From Falsirhodobacter sp. 20TX0035 (GTDB lineage Bacteria; Pseudomonadota; Alphaproteobacteria; Rhodobacterales; Rhodobacteraceae), in NCBI RefSeq assembly GCF_028307215.1, contig NZ_JAQMHV010000009.1, forward strand, positions 54,812-118,811: DNA of 64,000 bases, in the 5' to 3' direction. Below the pieces are notes generated by a model. The model did no database searches. It was not told the DNA's origin and saw only the letters and a list, made by a program, of their open reading frames with translations. The translations under genes were made by a program, and so were the position numbers. Of this stretch, positions 51,532 through 60,079 are shown in pieces (the first letter of the stretch is position 1; every line of letters starts with the position of its first letter).

Positions 51532-52505
51532 GCGCGCCCCCTGCGCACCAGCGCCAGCACCATCACAAGGAAGATCGCCCCGCCCGACAGGCCCATGACC
51601 GTGCCCACATGCAGCACGCGCGGGGCCAGCGCCACCCGTGCCAGAATGTCGGCCAGCATCAGCAGGCACGGCCCCGTCAGCGCGACGGCGACCAACGTCG
51701 CGCGGCCCGTTTCGCCCATCGCAAGCTTCACCAGATGCGGCACGACAAGCCCGATGAACCCGATCGGTCCGACCACGACCACCGCCGCCACCGCCAGCAG
51801 CACCGCCAGCGCCAGCGCCAATCCCTGCAACAGCGCGGTGTTAACTCCCAGCAGACGGGCCTGATCTTCGCCCGTGGTCAGCAGGTCGAGCTGTGGGCAC
51901 AGGATCAGGGCGATTGCCAGCGCCACTGCCACGACCGGCAACACCACCGGCAGGGCCAGATAGTCGAAGTTCCCGATATCGCCCACCAGCCACCCCATCA
52001 GATCGCCGAACAGATCGGGATCCAGCGAAATGACGAAGGTGGACACCGAACTGCACAGGATCCCGATCATCGAGCCTGCGAGCACCAGATCCAGCCGCCT
52101 GTCGCCCTGCCCCGCGATCAGCCGCGAGGCCAGCAGCGTCGCTCCCATTGCCGCCGTGCCGCCGATCAGCGCGGGGAACAGGAGCGTGCCGCCCGACATC
52201 CCGAAGAACATCGCCAGCACCACCGCCACCGTCGCCCCCGCGTTGATCCCGAGGGTGGAGGGGGAGACGAGGACATTCTGCATCACCTTCTGGAGCACCA
52301 GCCCCGCCACCGCCAGCGCCGCGCCCACGGTGCAGGCTACGGCGACGCGCGGCAGACGCTGTTGCAGGATGATCGTGTCGGTGAAGTCCCGCGGCGGCCC
52401 GGTCAGCGCCTCCAGCACCCGTGCGGGCGGGATCCACAGCGCCCCGAACGCCACCTGAATCAGCGCGAGCACAGCCAGCAGAACGACCAGAACACCCAGC
52501 CTCAT
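51528..52505 (-). CDS. FecCD-family siderophore ABC permease
   Basis: 325 residues, about ten helices. RLPRVAVACTVGAALAVAGLVLQKVMQNVLVSPSTLGINAGAT and GPIGFIGLVVPHLVKLAMGETGRA are the family marks. Overlaps the ATPase gene by four bases upstream and the second permease downstream. Confidence 0.93.
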   Translation of the reverse strand: MRLGVLVVLLAVLALIQVAFGALWIPPARVLEALTGPPRDFTDTIILQQRLPRVAVACTVGAALAVAGLVLQKVMQNVLVSPSTLGINAGATVAVVLAMFFGMSGGTLLFPALIGGTAAMGATLLASRLIAGQGDRRLDLVLAGSMIGILCSSVSTFVISLDPDLFGDLMGWLVGDIGNFDYLALPVVLPVVAVALAIALILCPQLDLLTTGEDQARLLGVNTALLQGLALALAVLLAVAAVVVVGPIGFIGLVVPHLVKLAMGETGRATLVAVALTGPCLLMLADILARVALAPRVLHVGTVMGLSGGAIFLVMVLALVRRGRA

Positions 52506-53272
52506 CGGTCCACCGGCAAGTGGATCACCGCGCCCTGTATTCTGACGCCGTGGGTGCGCACGCCGAAGACGCGGTGGATCGCGGCTTCGGTCAGCACCCC
52601 AGCCGGAGTGCCAACCCCCACCATCCGCCCGTCCTGCATCAGCGCGATCCGGTCGGCATAGATCGAGGCTTGCGTGAAATCATGCAGCACCGCCACCACC
52701 GCCCGCCCGTCGCGTGCCGCTCGCTTCGCCCGCCGCAGCAGCCCGTATTGGTGGCGCAGGTCGAGAAAGGTCGTCGGCTCGTCCAGCAGCAGCACCTCGC
52801 CGCCCTGCGCCAGCACCATCGCCATCCGCATGCGCTGCACCTGCCCGCCCGACAGCTCCCCCATCCGGCGAAGGGCGAGGTCGGCGACCTCCATCTCGGC
52901 CAGCGCGGCATCGATGACGTCGTCGTCGGCGGCGCTGCGGCGGTTCAGGAACCCCTGATGACAGTGCCGCCCCATCGCCACCATGTCGCGCGCCACCATC
53001 GCCTGCGGCACGCCGGACCCTTGCGTCAGCAGCGCGACATGCCGTGCGAAGCGGCGGCGGGAGAAGGTCGCGATATCCCGCCCCATCACCCGCACCGTGC
53101 CGGAGGCGGGGCGCTCCAGTCCCGCCATCAGCCGCATGAGGGTGCTCTTCCCGCTGCCGTTCGGGCCGACGACGGCCACGAACTCCCCCGCGGCGACGGA
53201 CAGCGACACCCCGTGCAACACGGGCCTTGCGCCATAGCCGAAGCTGGCCGAACATACCTCCAACGGGTGCAT
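52502..53272 (-). CDS. Siderophore ABC transporter ATPase (FecE/FepC family)
   Basis: 256 residues from ATG 53272, which overlaps the receptor stop (TGATG). Walker A GPNGSGKST at about residues 36-44, signature LSGGQVQRMRMAMVLAQ, Walker B VLLLDEPTTFLDLRHQ, switch His AVLHDFTQA. Drives the two-permease siderophore importer. Confidence 0.94.
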   Translation of the reverse strand: MHPLEVCSASFGYGARPVLHGVSLSVAAGEFVAVVGPNGSGKSTLMRLMAGLERPASGTVRVMGRDIATFSRRRFARHVALLTQGSGVPQAMVARDMVAMGRHCHQGFLNRRSAADDDVIDAALAEMEVADLALRRMGELSGGQVQRMRMAMVLAQGGEVLLLDEPTTFLDLRHQYGLLRRAKRAARDGRAVVAVLHDFTQASIYADRIALMQDGRMVGVGTPAGVLTEAAIHRVFGVRTHGVRIQGAVIHLPVDR

Positions 53273-55557
53273 CAGAAACGATAGTCCAGCTTGGCCATCA
53301 CCGAACGCGGTGCGCCGGGATCGTTCTCGTTCTCGCCCGCCGTGGTGGCGATGTAGTCCTCGTCCGTCACGTTGCGGATCATGACCGAAATTTCCGCCCG
53401 GTCCGACACTGGAAAGGCGGCCATCGTGTCCAGACGGGTGTAACTTTCCACCTCGAAACTGTTGTCGAGATCGCCCTTCCGGTCGCCCACATGCACGATG
53501 CCCGCGCCCAGCGTGATGTCCGACGGCAGCGTGTAGGTCGTCCAGAGGCTGGCGGTGACATTCGCTACGCCCGCCAGCCGGTTGCCCTCGATCTCCGTCT
53601 CGTCCCGGGTCACCTCGCTGTGCAGCACGCCCGCTGAAGCGCGGATCGCCCATGCGTCGGTGACATTGCCGATCAGGTCCGCCTCGATCCCCCGCACCCG
53701 CTGTTCGCCGGTCAGGATGCTGAAATCGCTGTCGAAGGGATCGCTCGTCGCCACGTTCGTCTTGGTGATCTGATAGGCCGAAATCGTCGCGGTCAGGTCC
53801 GGGCGGATGTCCCATTTCGCGCCGATCTCGAATTGCTCGCCCTCCTCGGCGTCCAGCGGGTCCCGGTTGCGGTCCGTGCCCGATTGCGGCTGGAAGCTCT
53901 GCGCCCAGCTTGCATAGAGCGACAGGTCATCACGCGGCTGCCAGACAAGGCCCACGCGGCCCGTCACCGCCTCTTCGCCGACCTTCGTCAGCTCGTCGTC
54001 GAAATGGTTGGCGTTCGTCGTATCATAGGTGTCGTAGCGCAGCCCCACCAGCGCCTTCCATTGCGGCGAGAAGGTGATCTGGTCCTGCACATAGGCCGAC
54101 CGCGCCAGCACCCGTTCGTCGTAGCTGGCGTTCGGGGTGACGGGCGGACGGGCCGCGCCGTGGACGGGATCGTAGACATCGATGGGTGCGATGTTGGCGC
54201 GGCCGCTGTCGAATTCCATCCGCCCGTCCGTGAACTCCACCCCCGTCAGGACGGTGTGGTCGACGGTGCCCGTGGCAAAGCGCAACTCCGCCTCCAGCCG
54301 CGCGTCGAGGTTGCTCGTATCCTCCGTCCGGTCGGTGTAGCGGCGCGACAGGGTCGTGCCCTCCACCCCGCGATTGTCGATGCCGGTGTCATGCACGAAG
54401 GCGTTGTCATAGGACAGCCAGCCGCGCAGCGTGACGGCGGCGTTCAGGTCGTGTTCGGCCCCCAGGGTGGCGCGGGTCTTGCGGGCGTCGATCATCGACC
54501 ACTCCTCGCCCAGCCACGTGTCATAGGGTTCCAGCACCTCGCCGTCGGGCATCAGCGGCACGCCCCGGTCGAAGGGCTGCTTCATGTGGGTGTAATCGAG
54601 GCCGAAGGTCAGGCGCGTTGTGTCCGTCGGCTCCCAAGCGAGAGAGCCGCCCGCGAATTGCCGTTCGCTTTTCGGGCGCCCGTTGAGGAAGCCGTCCTCG
54701 GTCTGTGCCGCCCCCGTGATGCGGCCCGACAGGGTTCCGGCGGCGTTCAGCGCGCCCGTCGCCGTCCCCTCGGCCCGAGCGAAACCGTAGCTGCCGCCTT
54801 GCAGCGTGACCGACCCGCCCGGCACCGGATCGGGCTGGCGGGTCACGAGGTTGATGATCCCGCCGGGACTGCCCCGCCCGTAAAGCACCGAGGCGGGGCC
54901 TTTCAGGACCTCCACGCGTTCAACGCTGGCAAGATCCGCCATCACTTCGGGCCGGTCGCTAGCGGCGTTGGCGACGGTGCCGTCGATGGCATAGGCGTCC
55001 GCCTCGAACCCGCGCAGAAGATAGCTTTCGCCGCGATTGGCGGAGGTCGACTGCTCCGTCAGGCTCGGCACGCCTTCCAGCGCGGCGGTCAGGCTCGTGA
55101 CCTGCCGCTGCTCGATCTCCTCTCGGCCCACGACGGCCACGGTCTGTGGGATGTCGCGCAGAGGCGTGTCGGTGCGCGTGGCGGTCATGGCACCCGTGGC
55201 GCGCAGGCCCGTCGCACCTTGGACGATGATGGGATCAAGAACGGTCACGTCACCGGTTTCCGCTCTCTGATCCGGCCGCACGATGGCATAGCTGCCCGGA
55301 CCAACCATCCGCCATGTCAGGCCCGTGCCGGACAGTGCGGCGGCCAGCGCCGCCTCCACATCCGCAAGCCCGGAGGCGCCCGCCGTCTGCTGCCCCGCAA
55401 CCAAGGTCGAGGGCGCGATGATCTGCACTCCGGCCTGTCCTCCGATCGCCGTCAGCGCCGGACCGAGGGCACCTGCGGGCACGCTCAGCGCCTGTGCCTG
55501 AACCGGACCGGCAAAGGCGGTGGCCAGCGCGCCGGCGGCCATCAGATGTCGGATCAT
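53272..55557 (-). CDS. TonB-dependent siderophore receptor with signalling (STN) domain
   Basis: 761 residues from ATG 55557, chosen because GGAG lies six bases upstream; ATG 55569 is the alternative. Signal peptide MIRHLMAAGALATAFAGPVQAQA, then a secretin/TonB N-terminal domain (about residues 28-95, GPALTAIGGQAGVQIIAPS) as in FecA-type transducers, TonB-box region (GDVTVLDPIIVQG), plug (RDIPQTVAVVGREEIEQRQV ... VEVLKGPASVLYGRGSPGGIINLVT) and a beta-barrel ending with terminal Phe (KLDYRF). The STN domain plus adjacent fecIR indicates that ligand binding induces its own operon. Confidence 0.95.
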   Translation of the reverse strand: MIRHLMAAGALATAFAGPVQAQALSVPAGALGPALTAIGGQAGVQIIAPSTLVAGQQTAGASGLADVEAALAAALSGTGLTWRMVGPGSYAIVRPDQRAETGDVTVLDPIIVQGATGLRATGAMTATRTDTPLRDIPQTVAVVGREEIEQRQVTSLTAALEGVPSLTEQSTSANRGESYLLRGFEADAYAIDGTVANAASDRPEVMADLASVERVEVLKGPASVLYGRGSPGGIINLVTRQPDPVPGGSVTLQGGSYGFARAEGTATGALNAAGTLSGRITGAAQTEDGFLNGRPKSERQFAGGSLAWEPTDTTRLTFGLDYTHMKQPFDRGVPLMPDGEVLEPYDTWLGEEWSMIDARKTRATLGAEHDLNAAVTLRGWLSYDNAFVHDTGIDNRGVEGTTLSRRYTDRTEDTSNLDARLEAELRFATGTVDHTVLTGVEFTDGRMEFDSGRANIAPIDVYDPVHGAARPPVTPNASYDERVLARSAYVQDQITFSPQWKALVGLRYDTYDTTNANHFDDELTKVGEEAVTGRVGLVWQPRDDLSLYASWAQSFQPQSGTDRNRDPLDAEEGEQFEIGAKWDIRPDLTATISAYQITKTNVATSDPFDSDFSILTGEQRVRGIEADLIGNVTDAWAIRASAGVLHSEVTRDETEIEGNRLAGVANVTASLWTTYTLPSDITLGAGIVHVGDRKGDLDNSFEVESYTRLDTMAAFPVSDRAEISVMIRNVTDEDYIATTAGENENDPGAPRSVMAKLDYRF

Positions 55558-55639
55558 TGTCGTCTCCATGTCCCTTTTTGAAGAAGACGTGCGGGGGCGA
55601 TGATCCCTCACCCCCCAAAGCGATAATTTTTGTCGGGTA

Positions 55640-56503
55640 TCAGGTGGACAGAACCGTCAGCCACGGCAGGTCGTGGCGGGTGATCGGCAGCGCGGCGACC
55701 AGCGCGTCCAGCGCCGCCTCGGGCCGGGTCGCATCGAAGGTGCCCGTGACCGCCATGTCGCGATGGTCGCCGCGCAGGATGATCCGCCCACCGCGCCAGC
55801 GTTCGAGGTCCGCCACCACCTGCCGCAGCGGGCGGTCGTGGAACACCAGCCGGTCGGACGTCCACGCCGTCTCCGTCTCGCTGAGGGGGGCGACATGCAG
55901 GGCGTCGTCCAGCGACACCTCCTGCCCCGCCGCCAGCGCGATCGTCGAGCGTTGCAGAGGATGCAGGCGCACCTCTCCGGCATGGCAGGCGACGGTGGCT
56001 TGACCGTCCCACAGATGGATCGTCACCTCCGCCGCGCGGGCGGCGATGCGGCAGCGTGGGGCGATGATCTGGTATTCGGTGGCCCCCACGCGCAGGCGGG
56101 CGCGTCCGGCGCGGACATGGACGTGGCGCACGGGCGCATCCAGGTTGGCGCGGCTCGCGGCATCCAGCAGCAGGTCCGCGCCGTCCGGCAGGGGCAGGCG
56201 GGCTAAGCGGGCCGCGGGCGTCGCGAAATCCGATCGCGGCCAGACCAATGCCGCCCCCGCCGAGGCCGCGACGAGCCCGCCGCCGCCCATGGCAAGGACG
56301 CGGCGGCGGGACAGACGCGCGGGTCCGACGGCGGCGACATCGCGCAGATCGCCAAGCTCTCCCCACATCTCCTCGACCGCGCGAAAGGCGGCGGCATGGC
56401 CGGGGTCGGCCAGCCAGCGGCAATGGGCCTCCCGCTCCGCCCCGGTGCAGTGGGGGGAGCGGAGGCGCACGAACCGGGCGCAGGCGTCGTCGCGCAGGCT
56501 CAC
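55640..56503 (-). CDS. FecR family anti-sigma regulator
   Basis: 287 residues; ATG overlaps the sigma-factor stop by four bases. N-terminal sigma-binding part with conserved Trp (HCRWLADPGHAAAFRAVEEMWGELG), a membrane or Tat-like segment RRRVLAMGGGGLVAASAGAALVW near residues 67-89, then the periplasmic FecR domain (LPDGADLLLDAASRANLD ... RVGATEYQIIAPR) and a C-terminal part that receives the receptor STN signal (RPLRQVVADLERWRGGRIIL). Controls FecI activity. Confidence 0.92.
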   Translation of the reverse strand: MSLRDDACARFVRLRSPHCTGAEREAHCRWLADPGHAAAFRAVEEMWGELGDLRDVAAVGPARLSRRRVLAMGGGGLVAASAGAALVWPRSDFATPAARLARLPLPDGADLLLDAASRANLDAPVRHVHVRAGRARLRVGATEYQIIAPRCRIAARAAEVTIHLWDGQATVACHAGEVRLHPLQRSTIALAAGQEVSLDDALHVAPLSETETAWTSDRLVFHDRPLRQVVADLERWRGGRIILRGDHRDMAVTGTFDATRPEAALDALVAALPITRHDLPWLTVLST

Positions 56504-56982
56504 GCGTCGTCCTCGACGGCGGCGCGGCAGCGGATCAGGGCCTTTACCAGCAGCTTTTCCACCGCGCTGATGCTGATGCCCATGCGGAGGGCGATTTCGG
56601 CATGGCCGAGGTTCTCGAACCGCGCCAGCACGAAGGCCTCACGCTGGCGAGCGGGCAAGGTTTCCACAGCTGCGCGCAGAAGGCACAGCTTGCGCGCGGC
56701 GTCGATCCGGCGTTCCACCGACGGTCGTGCATCGGCCACATCGCCGGTCAGGGCATCAGTCCGGCCCGCCCGCCGGTGTCGGTCGATGACAAGGCGCTGC
56801 GCCGCCCGCACCAGATAGGCGCGGGGGCGCAGGATTTCCGTCGTTGGAGGCAGGCGCGCAAGGCGCAGATACAGTTCGTGCAGCACATCCTCGGCATCCA
56901 CCGCCACCGTCCGCCGCAGACGCGACAGGAGCCGGGGGTAGATGCGGACGACGAGATCGGCCAAGGGATGGATGTCCTGCAT
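56500..56982 (-). CDS. ECF sigma factor, FecI type
   Basis: 160 residues. Region 2 (LADLVVRIYPRLLSRLRRTVAVDAEDVLHELYLRLARLP) and region 4 (LPARQREAFVLARFENLGHAEIALRMGISISAVEKLLVKAL) are both complete. Lies first in the fecI-fecR-receptor-ATPase-permease-permease-binding-protein order, expected to transcribe the receptor operon when iron-siderophore is present. No ribosome site better than GCGGTAGC precedes the ATG. No clear Fur box was found in the 240 bp upstream. Confidence 0.92.
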   Translation of the reverse strand: MQDIHPLADLVVRIYPRLLSRLRRTVAVDAEDVLHELYLRLARLPPTTEILRPRAYLVRAAQRLVIDRHRRAGRTDALTGDVADARPSVERRIDAARKLCLLRAAVETLPARQREAFVLARFENLGHAEIALRMGISISAVEKLLVKALIRCRAAVEDDA

Positions 56983-57222
56983 GAGCTACCGCGATCAGAC
57001 GTGTGCAATGGCTCGGCGGACGCCTGGCGGTGGGCGCTGGTTATCCTGTCGGGCACGAGATGTCACGTCCGACGTCGGTCACGAGACATACCGGCGACAA
57101 AGGCTCCCGATATGGAGTCGATCGTCAGCAGATGCCATTGCATGCCATCATCACATCCGCTCTCCTCCGGAATCCATCGGCCGACGAATCGCGAACGTCC
57201 GGCGATCGACAGGAGCCGCCTC

Positions 57223-57711
57223 ATGCAATCGCTCGCCCCACCTTCGTCCGAGAGACGCATCGGCGTCATCTCGGACACCCACGGCCTGCTGCGCCCCGAG
57301 GCGCTGAGGGCCCTCGAAGGCGTCGACCGCATCCTGCACGCGGGCGAAGTGGGCGATCCCGACCATCTCGACGTGCTGGCGCGCATCGCCCCCGTGTCGG
57401 CGATCCGCGGGAACATCGACCGGGGCCCCTGGGCGGAGGCCTTGCCGGAAACGGCTACCCTCGCGATCGGAGGTATGCGCATCCACTTGATCCATGACCG
57501 GAAGACCCTGCGGGCGGATCCGGACGCGGAAGGATGGGATGTCGTGATCTCCGGCCACTCCCACAAGCCAGGCATCGAGGAGACCGGAAGCGTTCTCTGG
57601 CTGAACCCGGGTGCCGCCGGCCCGCGCCGCTTCCGTCTGCCGGTCACGCTGGCCTTCCTTTGGAGGGGAGCCGACCGCCCCCATGCGGTAATCCACCCCC
57701 TCCCTGTCTGA
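57223..57711 (+). CDS. Metallophosphoesterase, YfcE/MJ0936 family
   Basis: 162 residues; ATG 57223 has AGGAGC nine bases upstream. Calcineurin-like motifs in order: RRIGVISDTHGLLR (DxH), HAGEVGDP (GD with a Glu before it), SAIRGNID (GNxD in place of GNHE), HLIHDRKTL and ISGHSHKPGIE (GHSH). Small cytoplasmic phosphodiesterase; physiological substrate unknown. Stands alone, divergent from fecI. Confidence 0.9.
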   Translation: MQSLAPPSSERRIGVISDTHGLLRPEALRALEGVDRILHAGEVGDPDHLDVLARIAPVSAIRGNIDRGPWAEALPETATLAIGGMRIHLIHDRKTLRADPDAEGWDVVISGHSHKPGIEETGSVLWLNPGAAGPRRFRLPVTLAFLWRGADRPHAVIHPLPV

Positions 57712-58045
57712 CCTGCGCCGACGTGACGACTGCAGAGATCCGGATGCAACGATGCCCGTGCATGTCATCCCCATGCCCCTTTCCTGGATCCACGGAAACA
57801 CCGGGTTTCCGGCGTGCCCCAAGGTCCAAGGCTCTCCATCCACGTGCCTCCGCAGGTATTCCCCGGTGCGAACGATATGTAGTTCTCATGCCCTGAGAAA
57901 AGCGGAGAGCCTCGTGGAGACGCGGGAACGCGGGAGGCACCCAACCCCGTCCAGCCGCAGAGATAGCCCTCAGGCACGCTCTGCGTCGCCCCCGGGTGAT
58001 CGGTGCCTGGGCGGGGCTTTCGCAGACGATGGCACCACGGGCAGC
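57712..58045. other. Gap after the phosphoesterase gene, no gene recognised
   Basis: 334 bp. A plus-strand frame open to the TAA at 58079-58081 runs through the first repeats below, where it reads GVTGVTGVTRM. GVT-repeat tails of this kind occur at the ends of some phage/plasmid primase-type proteins, but the rest of the frame shows no domain. I see no intact gene. Confidence 0.35.
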
Positions 58046-58317
58046 GGCGTAACCGGCGTAACCGGCGTAACCCGGATGTAACGTCCTCGGTTACGCACAA
58101 GCCCATGGTAAGCCTATGAGAATATGTATCTGTATCTATATAACGTATAATACAGGTATAGACATAGAGAGAGTCATCCTCCTATCCCATGAGAGACATT
58201 CACCCCCATAAACACATTCATCCCCGGTTACATCGTTACATCGGTTACACCCCCTCATTCTCGCAATGAGAACAATGCCTTGCATGTAACCGCAACTGTG
58301 ACGAGCCACGTTACATA
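58046..58317. repeat. GTAAC/GTTAC repeat array flanking an AT-rich core, iteron-like
   Basis: Left arm: three perfect tandem GGCGTAACC units (58046-58072), a related GGATGTAAC (58074-58082) and an inverted GGTTACGC (58089-58096). Right arm: GGTTACATC-GTTACATC-GGTTACACC (58226-58251), ATGTAACCG (58284-58292) and CGTTACATA (58309-58317). Between the arms 58115-58170 is strongly AT-rich with alternating TA steps. Directly repeated units plus an AT-rich stretch are the layout of an iteron origin or of a phage-type replication control region. Not part of the repABC system as usually described. Confidence 0.6.
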
Positions 58318-58591
58318 GGGGAGGTTTCGGGTCGTTCGACCCGCCGGAGGGGCCTGAAGCGGGCACGGGCCGCGACATGGGCCACATTTCACCCCATTTC
58401 GGTGATCCCAGGTTGTTGGGAAGGGACCGCACTCTGCGAAAATGCCCCCGGCGGACTTCGATCGGGCACGGGAAACGGCATCCGGAGCACACCGGACTCA
58501 TTCGGCCCACCGTTCCCCCGCCCCCGCCCTTGCAACCCCCTGTCTTTCATCGTCATCATCGCGGGATGGGAAGACGACAACGTGAGGGGCG
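58318..58591. other. Gap between the repeat array and the dGTPase remnant
   Basis: 274 bp with no credible coding frame; a pyrimidine-rich tract near 58518-58548 is the only visible oddity. Confidence 0.35.
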
Positions 58592-59166
58592 ATGGGCTGG
58601 TTTAACGACGGAGCGGGTTCGAAACACGCGACAACGATGCAAGAAGCACCCGGGACATCGACTAGGGCCGCATCGTCCACTCCGCGTCCTTCCGCAGGCT
58701 TTAGGGCAAGACGCAGATCCTGAGCCTCGGCGACAGCGACTTCTACCGCACGCGCCTGACCCATTCGCTCGAGGTCGCCCAGATCGCGACGGGGCTCGTG
58801 CGCCAGCTCGCGAAGACCTTCCCGGATCATGGGGCGGTTCTCCATCTGCCCTGCCAGAGCATGATCCTCGCGATCAGTAGCACCCATGATCTTGGGCATC
58901 CGCCGTTCGGGCATGGTGGCGAGGTGGCGCTGAACTACTGCATGCGCGACCATGGCAGGTTCGAGGGCAACGGCCAGACCCTCTTGATCCTGACCCGGCT
59001 CGAGACGTTGTCGAAAGATGCCAGCGCCAATCTCACTCGGAGATCGCTCCTCGGGACCTTGAAATACCCCGCCCCCCCTGCCCTCCTTGCCCGTCAGCCC
59101 TCCCCGGCATCCCTTTCCACGCGCGATGATGGCGTCGCGGCCGGTTACCTCGGCGTTCTGAAGTAA
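58592..59166 (+). pseudogene. dgt: Decayed dGTP triphosphohydrolase (HD-domain) gene
   Basis: Frame 1 from about 58618 reads [54 protein letters not shown], then [15 protein letters not shown] (the HD metal motif) and [17 protein letters not shown], the conserved N-terminal core of bacterial dGTPases. Two in-frame amber codons fall where the family has Tyr and Gln, and the probable original start (ATG 58592, GWFNDGAG) lies in another frame. After LLGTLKYP the sequence degenerates and stops at 59164-59166, about a third of the normal length. Clearly a dead fragment of a plasmid- or phage-borne dGTPase. Confidence 0.75.
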
Positions 59167-59406
59167 TCGTGGCGACGCCCTGCCCGGGTCCGGACTAAAG
59201 TTGGAACAGAGATATTATCGCCACCAACATGTGCGCCAAACACATCCCCGCGCAGGGCATCGTCAGGGAGACGCACCCCGATGGCTTGGTGACCATCGAC
59301 GCCAGGCTGTCCCACACGGTAACGGGCGACCGGTCGCGAGCAACGTCCGTCCCGCAGCGTCGACCGACCGTAAACAATTCGGTTTGGTGTGGCCGCCATC
59401 GAAGCT

Positions 59407-59422
59407 GCCCACCGCGGTGGAT
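59407..59422. repeat. parS-like palindrome, imperfect copy
   Basis: GCCCACCGCGGTGGAT: perfect 12-bp core CCACCGCGGTGG with altered outer bases. Member of the GTCCACCGCGGTGGAC family found only around repABC. Confidence 0.65.
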
Positions 59423-59514
59423 ATGCTCGGGGTCTCTGCTAACGTCGGCCGCTTAAAATCACGCCTGAAGCCGGACACGTGCCCACTGGCAGGTGTACCT
59501 AAGCTTGGCCTCTT

Positions 59515-59530
59515 GTCCACCGCGGTGGAC
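59515..59530. repeat. parS-like 16-bp palindrome
   Basis: Perfect GTCCACCGCGGTGGAC. repABC partition sites are 16-bp palindromes bound by RepB, usually in several copies next to or within the operon. Confidence 0.8.
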
Positions 59531-59735
59531 AGCAGATTGTGAAGGTGCCTCCCGGCCGGCTCGAGCGTGGCCTAGTTTATCCCGACCACGGTCTCGTGCC
59601 GTATGACGGTCACCTCGGCGCGCAACAAGAAGCGTGGAAGTGTGCATGCGCGTCTGCTAGGATGGGTAGCTACGGCGTGACCTGGCGCAGCTATTCCATG
59701 TTTCTCGCCGTGCTTCGCACGCTCGCGCGGCCACG

Positions 59736-59751
59736 GTCCACCGCGGTGGAC
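59736..59751. repeat. parS-like 16-bp palindrome
   Basis: Perfect GTCCACCGCGGTGGAC, 221 bp from the previous perfect copy. Confidence 0.8.
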
Positions 59752-59864
59752 GCAACCCCGGCGTTCTCTTGCCAACTTCGGGGGCTTCAGTTGCAATAGG
59801 GCGCATCGCATCTCCCGGAGTATCTGCAACGAGCTGTGTCGGGTGAATGGTGACCCTGCAACCT

Positions 59865-59880
59865 GTCCACCGCGGTGGAC
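59865..59880. repeat. parS-like 16-bp palindrome
   Basis: Perfect GTCCACCGCGGTGGAC, the copy nearest the 3' end of repC. Confidence 0.8.
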
Positions 59881-60079
59881 AGCCCGTCACGTCCTGCGAC
59901 GGCCGGGAAGCCCTCGGGTGCCGAATCGACCACACGGAGCGATGCGACTGCACCGCGGCGCTCAACGAACAACCGGTTCCGGATGCGAACGGCGAACGCA
60001 GCTTTAGCCGATGGCGGGCATGGGGCCCGCCCGCAGGTCATGGCGGTCCATCCGGGCAATCTGGCGCCGTCGTGGAGGC

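Larger units (their letters stand above)
59167..60079. other. repC-distal backbone region with four parS-like sites, no gene
   Basis: 913 bp downstream of repC without a credible gene on either strand. Its content is the four palindromes annotated separately at 59407, 59515, 59736 and 59865. It may act as the centromere-like region of the replicon. Confidence 0.5.

Noticed and set aside
58046..58082. GGCGTAACC tandem repeats as a CRISPR array
   Set aside because: Units are 9 bp and directly adjacent with no spacers; no cas genes in the window.
42453..58699. Amber codons in several broken genes as a sign of stop-codon reassignment or suppression
   Set aside because: The affected positions are Trp, Tyr and Gln, which no single suppressor would cover, and intact genes here end with ordinary stops. 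Pseudogene decay is simpler.
59201..59799. Open frames in the repC-distal region as plasmid genes
   Set aside because: They run through the parS-like palindromes, have no ribosome sites and show no conserved pattern.
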